Source: UBA6244 sp965140775
GTDB taxonomy: Bacteria; Bacteroidota; Bacteroidia; Bacteroidales; F082
Length of the DNA stretch: 64,000 nucleotides
Assembly (NCBI GenBank): GCA_965140775.1
Contig: OZ223471.1
Coordinates: 4,092,001-4,156,000, forward strand
Direction of reading: 5' to 3'
Shown: one piece after another, positions 16,957-25,950 of the stretch
Layout of the letters: every line of letters begins with the position of its first letter
Position numbering within the stretch: the stretch's first letter is position 1
The notes under the pieces: model-generated
Told to the model about the DNA's origin: nothing
Seen by the model: the letters and a program-made list of their open reading frames with translations, nothing else
Database searches by the model: none
Program-made: the position numbers and the translations under genes

Positions 16957-17847
16957 ATGGCCAGTCTTAAAGAAGTAAGAGTAAGAATTGCCTCGGTAAA
17001 CAGTACCCGACAGATAACCAGTGCCATGAAGATGGTGGCCGCTTCAAAATTGAGGCGTGCTCAAAATGCCATCCAAAACATGCGCCCCTATGCCCAAAAA
17101 CTGCGTGAAATCATGCAGGATTTGAGCAACGACCTGGAAGGTGCCGACGAAGGCAAATTTTCCGTAAACCGCGGCGATGGAAGCATCCTGATTGTACCCA
17201 TTACTTCAAACCGCGGACTTTGTGGTGCGTTCAACACTACCGTGGTAAAAGATTGTATTTCGCTGGTAAACAACCAGTTTGCAAGTCAGTTTAAAAACGG
17301 AAAAGTCGATTTTTATTGCATTGGCAAAAAAGGTGCCGACGGTTTGGTATCCGCGGGCATCAAACCCATGGAATTGAACACCGAAATATTCGACCACCTC
17401 AACTTCAGCGATGCCATCGTGATTGCCGAAGAAATGATGCAAATGTTTCTGGACAAAAAGTACGACAAAGTGATTTTGGTTTACAATCAGTTTAAAAATG
17501 CTGCTTCACAAATCCTTCAGGTGGAACAATTGCTCCCCGTTGGCGAAGTGAGCAAGGACGAAAAAAGCAATGCTGCCGAAACCAAAGCCAACTATATTTT
17601 TGAACCAAGCAAACACGAAATTCTGGAAGCCATGGTACCCAAAACCATCAAGGTTCAACTGTATAAAGCATTGCTCGATAGTTTTGCGGCCGAACACGGC
17701 GCACGTATGACCGCCATGCACAAGGCCACCGAAAACGCCGACGAAATGCTCAAAGACCTCAAACTTAAATACAACAAAGCCCGTCAGGCATCCATTACCA
17801 ACGAAATTTTGGAAATCGTGGGTGGTGCCGAAGCGCTCAAAGGTTAA
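16957..17847 (+). CDS. atpG: F0F1 ATP synthase subunit gamma
   Basis: This is the central rotor shaft, 296 residues. The N-terminal helix has RIASVNSTRQITSAMKMVAA, the conserved SNRGLCGAFNT motif starts near residue 85, and the C-terminal helix has MHKATENADEMLKDL with NKARQASITNEILEIV(G)GAEA at the end. It is the last gene of the operon. A strong bidirectional terminator follows within 16 bp and no atpD or atpC comes after it. Confidence 0.96.
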   Translation: MASLKEVRVRIASVNSTRQITSAMKMVAASKLRRAQNAIQNMRPYAQKLREIMQDLSNDLEGADEGKFSVNRGDGSILIVPITSNRGLCGAFNTTVVKDCISLVNNQFASQFKNGKVDFYCIGKKGADGLVSAGIKPMELNTEIFDHLNFSDAIVIAEEMMQMFLDKKYDKVILVYNQFKNAASQILQVEQLLPVGEVSKDEKSNAAETKANYIFEPSKHEILEAMVPKTIKVQLYKALLDSFAAEHGARMTAMHKATENADEMLKDLKLKYNKARQASITNEILEIVGGAEALKG

Positions 17848-17862
17848 ATGAAATAATTTTCC

Positions 17863-17900
17863 AAAAAGCGGGTAAAAGCTGGACTTTTACCCGCTTTTTT
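17863..17900 (+). terminator. Rho-independent terminator of the atp operon
   Basis: AAAAAGCGGGTAAAAG pairs with CTTTTACCCGCTTTTT around a 5-6 base loop, ending in a T-run. It is placed just after the atpG stop. Confidence 0.9.
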
Positions 17901-17977
17901 GCTCTAAAAGGCTCATTATCAAATGAGATTTTCATAATATATTCCGGTTTTTTCTTGCTTTTTGATTTTTGAAGCTT

Positions 17978-17985
17978 TAATTTTG
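17978..17985 (+). promoter_or_regulatory. Predicted -7 box for the propeller lipoprotein gene
   Basis: TAATTTTG matches TAnnTTTG, with TTG at 17955-17957 about 20 bp upstream. It lies 47 bp before the ATG at 18033. Confidence 0.5.
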
Positions 17986-18032
17986 AACGGTATAAACCAC
18001 ACAACCCGTGGCAATAACCAAAATTTTAGGCA

Positions 18033-19277
18033 ATGAAAAAGCTGATATTTGTTTTGGCATTCATGGTTTTTCCATCGATGCTGTTATTCTTTATGGCAGG
18101 TTGCGACCCTGCAAATAACGACGACCCCACACCTTCCGGTCAGGTAGGCGACACCCTCTGGATACACACAAAACCTATCCTGGAAAACAGCACCTATATT
18201 TCCAATATCCCCCTGGCCATTGGTACCGACGGAACCATTTATTACGAAGCAGATGGAGGCACCTTGAACTGGGAATCGAGCAGAATATATGCCATCAACA
18301 AGGAGGATGGAACGTTGAAATGGATGACCGAACCCCTGGCCATTTGGCATCCCAACAGCAACATCGTGGTGGGAGACAACGGAACAGTGTATATACTGTC
18401 GTACACCAGTTTGTATTCCATCGATCCGGCCACGGGAGCCTTCAATTGGGTTTGGGAAGTGCCCAACACCCTTCCATACGATGGAAATGATGTTTATACT
18501 TATGGAGAAGTGGGAGGATTGGCCCTGTTGAATAATGGAGATTTAATATTAAAAACCAATGGTTCCGGCGTTTACTACAGAGCCATGTATTGCATCAACC
18601 CGCAGGGAACCATCAACTGGTACCGATTTATTGGCGCCTCCGGCATGAATATTTCAGTGGGCAGCACAGGAACCATCTTCGATTATGAATACGATCAGGG
18701 AATTTATTATCTGTATGCCGTAAATCCGGGCGATGGAAATGTGTTGTGGCGCAAACAAATGAATTACACCGGACATGCCGCCAACAACATTGCCATCACC
18801 AACAACGGCGATTTGGTATGCAACGTGAGTGATTCGATGGTACTCGTGAACCCCTCCAACGGAAGTTATATTTGGAAAGTCATCATGGCTACTTCGGAGA
18901 AATCAAAAATTATTGACGTCAACGGAGAAATTTATATTTATGACCAATGGTCGGGCTTGCATAGGGTGGATGGGCAAAATGGCAGCGATTTGGAAGTGCT
19001 GAATGTAGGATATGGTTGCATTTTGGACAACGCAGGTAATTTGTATCGCGTTGCAGGCGAAAAAGTGGTGTGCTATAATAATCAGGGAGAATCTCTTTGG
19101 GAGTTCGTTACCGGTGGCGCCAACTCCAATAGCATGGCAATCTCCAACAACAACATCCTTTATGTGGCCAGCAGCACCAGCGTTTTTGCCATACAAACGG
19201 ATTCGCCCCTGGGACAAAGTGGTTGGCCGTGTCCGGGACATGACAACCGAAACACCTACAACTATAGTAAACACTAA
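18033..19277 (+). CDS. PQQ-like beta-propeller lipoprotein
   Basis: The protein has 414 residues. A lipoprotein signal ends in LLFFMAGC (Cys ~25), followed by a short Asp/Pro-rich linker. The rest is a run of ~45-residue PQQ/PilQ-like propeller blades with repeated signatures such as YAINKEDGTLKWMTEP, YSIDPATGAFNWVWE, YAVNPGDGNVLWRKQ and YNNQGESLWEF. There are about seven blades. The fold resembles outer-membrane assembly or binding propellers and lacks obvious PQQ-enzyme residues, so a binding or scaffold role is more likely than catalysis. It is monocistronic, between the atp terminator and the M20 gene. Confidence 0.75.
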   Translation: MKKLIFVLAFMVFPSMLLFFMAGCDPANNDDPTPSGQVGDTLWIHTKPILENSTYISNIPLAIGTDGTIYYEADGGTLNWESSRIYAINKEDGTLKWMTEPLAIWHPNSNIVVGDNGTVYILSYTSLYSIDPATGAFNWVWEVPNTLPYDGNDVYTYGEVGGLALLNNGDLILKTNGSGVYYRAMYCINPQGTINWYRFIGASGMNISVGSTGTIFDYEYDQGIYYLYAVNPGDGNVLWRKQMNYTGHAANNIAITNNGDLVCNVSDSMVLVNPSNGSYIWKVIMATSEKSKIIDVNGEIYIYDQWSGLHRVDGQNGSDLEVLNVGYGCILDNAGNLYRVAGEKVVCYNNQGESLWEFVTGGANSNSMAISNNNILYVASSTSVFAIQTDSPLGQSGWPCPGHDNRNTYNYSKH

Positions 19278-19376
19278 TGTTTTAGGAGTTTGGTATTCGC
19301 GGATGATCTGCTCTCGCCAACACCCGTGGTATGAAATTGTGCCGAAACCTATCAGCAAAATTCGGTGTAAATAAAC

Positions 19377-19384
19377 TACCTTTG
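19377..19384 (+). promoter_or_regulatory. Predicted -7 box for the M20 amidohydrolase/mtnA pair
   Basis: TACCTTTG matches TAnnTTTG. It lies 20 bp before the GTG start at 19405, which supports that start. Confidence 0.55.
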
Positions 19385-19404
19385 CTGAAACATTACCATC
19401 AACC

Positions 19405-20598
19405 GTGATTACCAGCGAACTCATTCATCAAAAATCGGCTCAACTACACGACCAATTGGTCGACATTCGCCGTTATTTACACCAGCATCCCGAGTTAAGT
19501 TATCAGGAAGAAAAAACGGCTTCCTATCTGAGTGAATTGCTGACAAGTTGGGGAGTTGACCACCAAACCGGAATTGCCGGACACGGAGTTGTGGGTTTAA
19601 TAGAAGGTAAAAATCCGGATAAAAAAACCATTGCCCTGCGTGCCGACATGGACGCCTTGCCCATCACCGAAGCCAATCAGATTCCTTATAAGTCGATGAA
19701 TACAGGCGTAATGCATGCATGTGGTCACGACGTGCATATGACTTGTTTGTTGGGCACAATCAAAATTCTTCAGGGCCTTAAAGACCAATTTGAGGGAAGC
19801 ATCAAATTTATTTTTCAACCTGCCGAAGAATTACTTCCGGGAGGTGCCCAACAAATGATCAAAGAAGGTGTGCTCAAAAATCCGACGGTGGACATGATTC
19901 TGGGGCAACATGTTTTCCCTGAAATGGAAGCAGGATTGGTAGGCATCAGATCGGGGATGTACATGGCATCCTCCGACGAAATCAACCTGACAATCACCGG
20001 AAAAGGTGGTCATGGTGCCATTCCTGACAAAATCAACGATACCGTGTTGGCCATGGCCCAAATCATTGTGGCCCTTCAGCAGGTGGTGTCGCGAAACACA
20101 CCTCCACGCATCCCGGCAGTACTTTCTTTTGGCAAGGTAATCGCCGATGGAGCACACAATGTTATTCCGTCGGTGGTCATTGTTAAAGGCACTTTCAGGA
20201 CTTTTGACGAACAGTGGCGACAAACCGCACATCACCTCATCGAAAAAATTGCTCACCACACCGCCGAAGCTCATGGTGTTCAGTGTGAAGTGGTTATCGA
20301 CAAAGGATATCCCGTTGTTTACAATCATCCCAAAGAAACCGAAATGATTAAAGAAGCCGCCATCGCTTACCTCGGAAACGAAAAGGTGATTGATCTGGAC
20401 ATACGCACTACGGCAGAAGATTTTGGTTACTTTTTGCAGGAGATACCCGGATGCTTTTACCGACTGGGAACACGAAACGAATCACGAAACATCCATTCAA
20501 ATTTGCACACCAACACCTTCAACATCGACGAAAGTGCCCTTGAAACAGGTACCGGACTGATGACATGGCTGGCGTTGGAAAGTCTTCGAAATAAATAA
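19405..20598 (+). CDS. M20-family amidohydrolase (hippurate/N-acyl-amino-acid hydrolase type)
   Basis: This cytoplasmic metallo-amidohydrolase has 397 residues. Metal motifs are MHACGHDVHM (residues ~108-117), FQPAEE (~136) and the GQHVFPEMEAG segment; a dimerisation domain (~185-300) contains GKGGHGAIPDK and the final TTAEDFGYFLQE has the last ligand region. The family removes acyl groups from amino acids or small peptides (hippurate, N-acetyl amino acids, indole-acetyl conjugates); the exact substrate is open. The start is GTG at 19405, set by the promoter box and the absence of an earlier ATG. It is followed 6 bp later by mtnA, so the two are probably co-transcribed. Confidence 0.9.
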   Translation: MITSELIHQKSAQLHDQLVDIRRYLHQHPELSYQEEKTASYLSELLTSWGVDHQTGIAGHGVVGLIEGKNPDKKTIALRADMDALPITEANQIPYKSMNTGVMHACGHDVHMTCLLGTIKILQGLKDQFEGSIKFIFQPAEELLPGGAQQMIKEGVLKNPTVDMILGQHVFPEMEAGLVGIRSGMYMASSDEINLTITGKGGHGAIPDKINDTVLAMAQIIVALQQVVSRNTPPRIPAVLSFGKVIADGAHNVIPSVVIVKGTFRTFDEQWRQTAHHLIEKIAHHTAEAHGVQCEVVIDKGYPVVYNHPKETEMIKEAAIAYLGNEKVIDLDIRTTAEDFGYFLQEIPGCFYRLGTRNESRNIHSNLHTNTFNIDESALETGTGLMTWLALESLRNK

Positions 20599-20604
20599 CC
20601 TATC

Positions 20605-21654
20605 ATGCTTGTTGGCGACAAATCATATCAAACCGTTTGGATGGAGGGCACTTCCGTCTTTATGATCGAACAAAACCTGCTACCCTTTGAATTTAAAATT
20701 CATGAATGCCCTACCTACTGGGACACCTGTATGGCCATTACCGACATGGTAATCCGGGGTGCCGGAGCCATTGGTGCAGCAGCGGGTTTTGCCATGGCAC
20801 AAGCCTTTGTGATGCAACGCAACCGCGACCGCGCCATCACCATCCGTGAAGCCCGACAGGACATTGAATCCACTCGACCCACGGCCAAAAATCTGTTTTA
20901 TGCCGTGGACAGGGTATATCGCGCAGGACTTATTTCGCCCGAAAACGCCGTGGTGGAAGCACAGAAGGTAGCCCGAAAAGATGAAAGCGACTCCCGCAGA
21001 ATTGGTGAAATTGGCAACGGGCTGATTGGACAAAAAGCCAATATACTTACCCACTGCAACGCCGGCTGGCTGGCCTTCGTGGACTATGGCACCGCCCTGG
21101 CTCCCATTTATCTTTCACAGAAACATGGCAAGGATGTTTTTGTTTATGTGGACGAAACCCGACCCCGCGGACAAGGAGCACGACTTACGGCCTGGGAGCT
21201 TCACAATGCCGGAGTGCCCCATGTGATCATTCCCGACAATGCTGCTGCCTCGCTGATGGCCTCAGGAAAAATCGACCTGGTAATCGTGGGAGCCGACCGC
21301 ATTGCTGCCAATGGTGATGTGGCCAACAAAATAGGTACCCTGGGACGGGCTATATTGGCCAAAGAGTATAAAATCCCGTTTTATGTGGCGGCACCCACCT
21401 CCACTTTCGACCTGGAGTGTAAAACCGGAAAACATATCCCCATCGAAGAGAGAAGTCAGGACGAAGTGCTGTATCAGTCGGGCATGGACGCCAACGACAA
21501 CTATGTAAAAATCAGGGTAGCCTCTCCCGGATCACCGGCATACAATCAGGCATTCGACGTAACCCCTGCCAAATACATTACCCGAATTATCACCGAAAAG
21601 GGACTGGTGCATGCCCATCGCGAATCAATCAAGTGGCTGATGGCTCAAGAGTAG
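20605..21654 (+). CDS. mtnA: S-methyl-5-thioribose-1-phosphate isomerase
   Basis: This converts the aldose methylthioribose-1-phosphate to methylthioribulose-1-phosphate in methionine salvage. The protein has 349 residues with the eIF2B-alpha/beta/delta-like fold. Family motifs are visible: RGAGAIGAAAGFAMA near the N-terminus, THCNAGWLA with the catalytic cysteine, DETRPRGQGARLTAWEL, and VGADRIAANGDVANKIGT with the catalytic aspartate. No other salvage gene is adjacent, so the pathway is dispersed or partial. It follows the amidohydrolase by 6 bp. Confidence 0.93.
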   Translation: MLVGDKSYQTVWMEGTSVFMIEQNLLPFEFKIHECPTYWDTCMAITDMVIRGAGAIGAAAGFAMAQAFVMQRNRDRAITIREARQDIESTRPTAKNLFYAVDRVYRAGLISPENAVVEAQKVARKDESDSRRIGEIGNGLIGQKANILTHCNAGWLAFVDYGTALAPIYLSQKHGKDVFVYVDETRPRGQGARLTAWELHNAGVPHVIIPDNAAASLMASGKIDLVIVGADRIAANGDVANKIGTLGRAILAKEYKIPFYVAAPTSTFDLECKTGKHIPIEERSQDEVLYQSGMDANDNYVKIRVASPGSPAYNQAFDVTPAKYITRIITEKGLVHAHRESIKWLMAQE

Positions 21655-21679
21655 TACGGGTATTAAGGATTTGAAAATT

Positions 21680-21835
21680 TACCCCTAAAACCTTCGGGGT
21701 TGAATATTTGTTCCCGATCCTCAAGATTACCACGTCACATATCCTGTTTGGTTGAATGAATTGAAACAGAATCCAAAGGATTCCAGTGTTTATAGGTATT
21801 CAAGGATAAAATGTCCGACCCCGTCGGGGTCGTAT
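21680..21835. repeat. Dispersed palindromic repeats related to the 5.5-kb array
   Basis: GAATCCAAAGGATTC (near 21772) followed by CAGTGTTTATA, and further on GACCCCGTCGGGGTC (near 21816), are inverted relatives of parts of the 233-bp repeat unit at 5468-6210. ACCTTCGGGGTTGAAT near 21690 is of the same type. No gene is present in 21655-22170. Confidence 0.65.
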
Positions 21836-21894
21836 TATTTGCTGTGCTACCATTCATTTCTCCACTTCAAGCGTCCAATCTTAAAGTTTGCCCC

Positions 21895-22068
21895 CATTAA
21901 CCCATTGATCCATTAATCCCACTGATCCATTGATCCCATTGATCCATTGATCCATTGATCCCATTGATCCATTGATCCCATTGATCCATTGATCCATTGA
22001 TCCCATTGATCCATTGATCCATTGATCCCATTGATCCATTGATCCATTGATCCATTAACCCATTGATC
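21895..22068. repeat. Octanucleotide tandem array (CATTGATC x about 20)
   Basis: About twenty units of CATTGATC, some with one extra C and a few as CATTAACC or CACTGATC, run without interruption. The array ends about 100 bp before the Nudix gene. It has no coding frame. Confidence 0.9.
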
Positions 22069-22170
22069 CTTCCAAACCAAAAACAAGTCGTATTTCGATC
22101 AATTTACCTATTTTAGTCGTGAACTTACACCTCCGCGACTTAGCGGTGAAAATTTACAATCCATATTGAC

Positions 22171-22614
22171 ATGAAAACCTACCAATACAAATACCCCCGA
22201 CCTGCGCTCACGGTAGATATCCTGATCGTGGCAGGAAACAAGGATCACCTGCAAATCCTGCTCATCCAACGCAAAAACCCGCCTTTTCAACACCATTGGG
22301 CACTGCCCGGGGGATTTATGGACATGAACGAAACGTTGGAGCAAGCGGCTGCAAGAGAATTGGAGGAAGAAACGGGATTGATATGTGGGAATCTACAACA
22401 GTTTAAAAGTTATAGTGCCATCAACCGCGATCCAAGAGGAAGGACAGTATCCGTTGTTTTTTGGCAAAAACTACCTGCCATTGCCCCGATAAAAGCGGGT
22501 GATGATGCCAAAGAGGCCCAATGGTTTTCCATAAGTCAACTTCCTGAGTTGGCTTTTGATCATGGGGAAATTGTGGAGGAATTTATTGTTGAGATCCTCA
22601 AACCTCTTCAATAA
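22171..22614 (+). CDS. Nudix hydrolase
   Basis: This cytoplasmic nucleoside-diphosphate-linked hydrolase has 147 residues. The complete Nudix box runs from Gly48 to Leu70 (GFMDMNE, then RELEEETGL), with the metal-binding glutamates intact. ALPGGF before the box and the N-terminal RPALTVDILIV strand resemble ADP-ribose pyrophosphatase and NrtR-type Nudix domains, but no DNA-binding tail is present. The substrate is not determined by the sequence. It stands alone between an octamer repeat array and the cyclophilin gene. Confidence 0.9.
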   Translation: MKTYQYKYPRPALTVDILIVAGNKDHLQILLIQRKNPPFQHHWALPGGFMDMNETLEQAAARELEEETGLICGNLQQFKSYSAINRDPRGRTVSVVFWQKLPAIAPIKAGDDAKEAQWFSISQLPELAFDHGEIVEEFIVEILKPLQ

Positions 22615-22686
22615 CCGGAAGCTCATGACCGTAAACTCATTTTAAAACAGAATAATTACCTTCGCTCCCTTTCCACCCATTTTTAT

Positions 22687-22694
22687 TACTTTTG
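22687..22694 (+). promoter_or_regulatory. Predicted -7 box for the cyclophilin gene
   Basis: TACTTTTG matches TAnnTTTG and lies 25 bp before the ATG at 22720. Confidence 0.5.
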
Positions 22695-22719
22695 CTCCCT
22701 AACTTTAGATTTTCATCGT

Positions 22720-23349
22720 ATGAAAAAACTGTTTTTTGTAATCACCTTATTTTTAAGCATTCAACTGATGGCACAAACCGAAAAACCTGAAACGTTGGTA
22801 ATTATTCACACCACCATGGGTGATATTACCGCCAAATTATACAACGACACACCGCAACACCGCGACAATTTTATCAAACTGGTAAAACAAGGCTGGTACG
22901 AAGGATCGCCCTTCCACCGTGTGATTAAAAACTTTATGATACAAGGCGGCGGCAATGCCGATGGTCGTCAAGATCCGGGATATACCATTCCTGCTGAGTT
23001 CAGAACCAACCATTACCACAAAAAAGGTGCTCTGGCAGCAGCTCGCATGGGCGATCAGGTAAATCCCCAAAAAGCCTCCTCCGGTTCACAGTTTTATATT
23101 GTTCAAGGACAGGTGGTTCCTCCTGCCTATCTGGATAGATTTGCAGCGCAAACAGGCGTTACCTACACCGATGAGCAGAAAAAAACCTATTCAACCCTGG
23201 GTGGCACCCCTCATTTGGATGGCGGATATACCGTGTTTGGTGAAGTGGTGGATGGCATGGATGTGATTGATAAAATCGCTGCCGTTGAAACGGGTCGTGG
23301 TGATGTGCCTACAGTTCCCGTTACCATGACTATCGAAATTCTGGAATAA
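22720..23349 (+). CDS. Secreted cyclophilin-type peptidyl-prolyl isomerase
   Basis: The protein has 209 residues. A signal peptide (FFVITLFLSIQLMAQ) sends it to the periplasm. The cyclophilin core shows HRDNFIKLVKQGWYEGSPFHRVIKNFMIQGG in pieces (FHRV and MIQGG are active-site parts), SSGSQFYIV, and GGYTVFGEVVDGMDVIDKIA. There is a family insertion at ~125-155. It should catalyse proline isomerisation during folding of exported proteins. pheS starts 27 bp downstream and is probably in the same transcript. Confidence 0.9.
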   Translation: MKKLFFVITLFLSIQLMAQTEKPETLVIIHTTMGDITAKLYNDTPQHRDNFIKLVKQGWYEGSPFHRVIKNFMIQGGGNADGRQDPGYTIPAEFRTNHYHKKGALAAARMGDQVNPQKASSGSQFYIVQGQVVPPAYLDRFAAQTGVTYTDEQKKTYSTLGGTPHLDGGYTVFGEVVDGMDVIDKIAAVETGRGDVPTVPVTMTIEILE

Positions 23350-23376
23350 TTTTTAATTAAATAAGACCCTTTCGAA

Positions 23377-24396
23377 ATGAAAGAAAAAATATCGGCCTTG
23401 CTGGCAGACATCAACCAATTTAAAGCCGCCAACCTGGAAGAGCTGGAAGCGTTCAGAATCAAATACCTGAGTAAAAAAGGGTTGATTCCTGCCTTGTTTG
23501 CCGACTTTAAAAACGTAGCTGCTGAAGAGCGTAAAGAAATGGGGCAACTGCTCAACGCATTAAAAAATGAGGCGCAGGAACGCATTGTGGTCTTGCGCGA
23601 AAGTCTGGAAGTAGCTCCCGAAGAGAATAAATCGGACAAAGACCTGACCTTGCCCTCCATGGCATCGTTGGGTACAAGGCATCCGCTTTCCATTGTCCGC
23701 AGTGAGATTATCGATATTTTTGCCCGCATTGGCTTTACCATTTCGGAAGGTCCTGAAATAGAGGACGATTTTCATAATTTTTCGGCACTCAATTTTCCTG
23801 AAGAACATCCGGCACGCGACATGCAGGACACCTTTTTCATTGGTAAAAATCCTGATCTGGCCTTGCGTACCCATACTTCGTCGGTACAGGTTCGGGTGAT
23901 GGAAAATAGTCAACCGCCCATCCGTACCATTTCACCCGGAAGGGTGTTTCGCAATGAGGCCATTTCGGCCCGTGCCCACTGTATCTTCCATCAGGTGGAA
24001 GGCTTGTACGTGGACACCAATGTTTCGTTTGCCGACTTAAAACAAACCTTGTTTTACTTTGCCAAGGAACTTTTTGGCGAAAAAACCAAGATTCGTTTTC
24101 GTCCGTCCTATTTTCCGTTTACTGAACCCTCTGCCGAAATGGATGTTTCGTGTAATATTTGCGGGGGATCGGGCTGCAATATTTGTAAATATACCGGTTG
24201 GGTAGAAATTCTGGGTTGCGGTATGGTGGATCCCGCTGTGCTCGAATCCTGCCACATCGATAGCGAAAAATACACCGGTTTTGCCTTTGGCATGGGTATC
24301 GAACGTATTACCATGTTGAAATACCAAATCAACGACTTAAGGTTGTTTTTTGAAAACGACGTCCGCTTTTTGGAACAGTTTAAGGCGGGATTTTAG
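23377..24396 (+). CDS. pheS: Phenylalanyl-tRNA synthetase alpha subunit
   Basis: This charges tRNA-Phe together with PheT, whose gene is not in the window. The protein has 339 residues. The N-terminal coiled coil (~1-85) is followed by the class II catalytic core with HPLSIVRSEIIDIF, EGPEIEDDFHNF, the motif 2 region (RTISPGRVFRNE), HCIFHQVEGL, and motif 3 in GMGIERITML. A cysteine-rich insertion, CNICGGSGCNICKYTGW (~255-271), can bind zinc and is common in this phylum. All catalytic features are intact. Confidence 0.96.
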   Translation: MKEKISALLADINQFKAANLEELEAFRIKYLSKKGLIPALFADFKNVAAEERKEMGQLLNALKNEAQERIVVLRESLEVAPEENKSDKDLTLPSMASLGTRHPLSIVRSEIIDIFARIGFTISEGPEIEDDFHNFSALNFPEEHPARDMQDTFFIGKNPDLALRTHTSSVQVRVMENSQPPIRTISPGRVFRNEAISARAHCIFHQVEGLYVDTNVSFADLKQTLFYFAKELFGEKTKIRFRPSYFPFTEPSAEMDVSCNICGGSGCNICKYTGWVEILGCGMVDPAVLESCHIDSEKYTGFAFGMGIERITMLKYQINDLRLFFENDVRFLEQFKAGF

Positions 24397-24534
24397 TTCA
24401 TAATTCAATATGCGAGGACAGTTTGACAATTTGAAGATTGGCTTACACCGAAGTAATTGAACACGGATAACGCTTCCAACATCCATCGGAAGGGACAGAG
24501 AATACAGATTTTAATCCTCTGACCCCTTGATCGT

Positions 24535-24582
24535 TTGAACATTTGAACACTTGAACCCTTGAACTCTTGAACCCTTGAACCT
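24535..24582. repeat. Octanucleotide tandem array (TTGAACNN x 6) in front of recO
   Basis: Six exact 8-bp units run from 24535: TTGAACAT, TTGAACAC, TTGAACCC, TTGAACTC, TTGAACCC, TTGAACCT. The array ends 4 bp before the recO ATG and lies within its leader. Confidence 0.85.
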
Positions 24583-24586
24583 CCAA

Positions 24587-25315
24587 ATGATACAACGAAC
24601 CAAAGGCATTGTCATTAAAACCATTACTTACGGCGAATCGGGGTTGGTAGTGAAGGTATTCACCGAAGAATGGGGTATGCAATCGTACCTGGTGAAAGGC
24701 ATTGGCGGCAAGCGTTCGGGCAACAAGTCGGCATTTTTTCAACCCCTCAACCTGCTTGATTTGGTGGTATATCACAAGGAAAACAAGAGTTTGCACCACC
24801 TCAAAGAGGTTCAGCCTGAATATGTGTATCAACATGTGCACAACGATGTGGTGAAACGTTCATTGCTTCTGTTTGTGAATGAGTTGCTTTACAAATCACT
24901 CCACGAAGAAGTAGCCAACAGGTCGTTGTTTCACTGGTTGCATCACGCACTCATCTGGCTCGATTTGGCCGATCACCATGTGGCGGATTTTCACCTGATG
25001 GTGATGATTCAGTTGAGTCAACATTTGGGTTTTTATCCCAAAAAAGGGGATGCCCGCACCTACTCGGTATTCGATTTGCAGGAAGGATTGTTTGGCCAAC
25101 AGCTGCCTTCCCATCCCTATTATATTTCGGGGGAAGTGGTTATGCACCTCATTCATTTGATGGATGCGTCCTTTGAACTCAGCTCCGCGGCCACTGCCTT
25201 TTCCACCGCCCAACGCCGCGATTTACTGGACACACTGATCACCTATTACAAACTTCATATCCCGTCGTTTACGGGATTCAAATCGTTGGAGATTCTTAAG
25301 ATGGTGTTGAGTTGA
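24587..25315 (+). CDS. recO: DNA repair protein RecO
   Basis: This is a RecF-pathway mediator that helps load RecA on SSB-coated single-stranded DNA. The protein has 242 residues. The N-terminal OB fold (~1-80) starts IQRTKGIVIKTITYGESGLVVKVFTEE, and a helical C-terminal domain follows (~85-240). The zinc cysteines of some RecO proteins are missing. The ATG at 24587 is preferred over the TTG four codons upstream, because the TTG is part of the octamer repeat. The gene follows pheS by 190 bp. Confidence 0.9.
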   Translation: MIQRTKGIVIKTITYGESGLVVKVFTEEWGMQSYLVKGIGGKRSGNKSAFFQPLNLLDLVVYHKENKSLHHLKEVQPEYVYQHVHNDVVKRSLLLFVNELLYKSLHEEVANRSLFHWLHHALIWLDLADHHVADFHLMVMIQLSQHLGFYPKKGDARTYSVFDLQEGLFGQQLPSHPYYISGEVVMHLIHLMDASFELSSAATAFSTAQRRDLLDTLITYYKLHIPSFTGFKSLEILKMVLS

Positions 25316-25410
25316 TTCAGGGGAGCCGAAAGCAACGTGATATTTCTATCCTTAAGTTCCACATTGTGTGGAAGTCTCTATTAATTTCCCATGTAAAAGT
25401 CAGTATTTTT

Positions 25411-25552
25411 CGCCTTTGGCAAAGCATATGGATAGATCTATAAATTATTAAAGGATCGTACCCTCCCCCATCCGGAACAAAATAAATCACATGGAAATTT
25501 TTCTACCCTTATTGGCTCCAAAGGGAGTGCTAAAACAAAATTTAGACTCTTG
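25411..25552. repeat. ~140-bp direct repeat, copy A
   Basis: From CGCCTTTGGCAAAGCATATG to TTTAGACTCTTG. It is nearly the same as copy B at 25951-26091, sharing AAAGCATATGG, GGATCGTACC, CATCCGGAACAAAATAAATC and CTACCCTTATTGGCTCC, with scattered mismatches and two short indels. It contains the palindrome GGCTCCAAAGGGAGTGC. Confidence 0.8.
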
Positions 25553-25562
25553 CTAAAACTTT

Positions 25563-25906
25563 TTCAATTCTATATCGGCATGATACTTTAACAACAATAA
25601 TGACAACTTCAATTTATGGTTGGGATAATCAAGGGATGAATATTGCTACAGCGCAGCAAGATATTTATAAAATACTGGAACAAAAAACAATATCAGCTCC
25701 GGTGGAGCGAAACCCTTTTCTATCTATAAAACACAAAAAGTAAACTTCTCGGTGTTATGTTGTCACGGTGCGCTGCACCTCGGAGTTATGCAACTACCTT
25801 TTTTATAAAGATTGCGGTGCGCTGCACCTTTTGGCGATTTTTTTGTCTTTTTTCCTAAAAAATTTAATAACCTGTGAACGACTGCCAATACCGACTATGA
25901 ATTGAA
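25563..25906. repeat. Palindrome-rich spacer between the two direct repeats
   Basis: TTCAATTCTATATCGG (25563-25578) and CCGACTATGAATTGAA (25891-25906) are imperfect inverted arms, related to the hairpin at 32055-32128. Inside lie GCTCCGGTGGAGCG (near 25698) and two copies of GGTGCGCTGCACC (25767-25779, 25816-25828). No gene is supported anywhere in 25316-26093. Confidence 0.6.
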
Positions 25907-25950
25907 ATGAGCTTTAGGTTCACTTCACTTCTTAAAGACTGTCTAGATTT

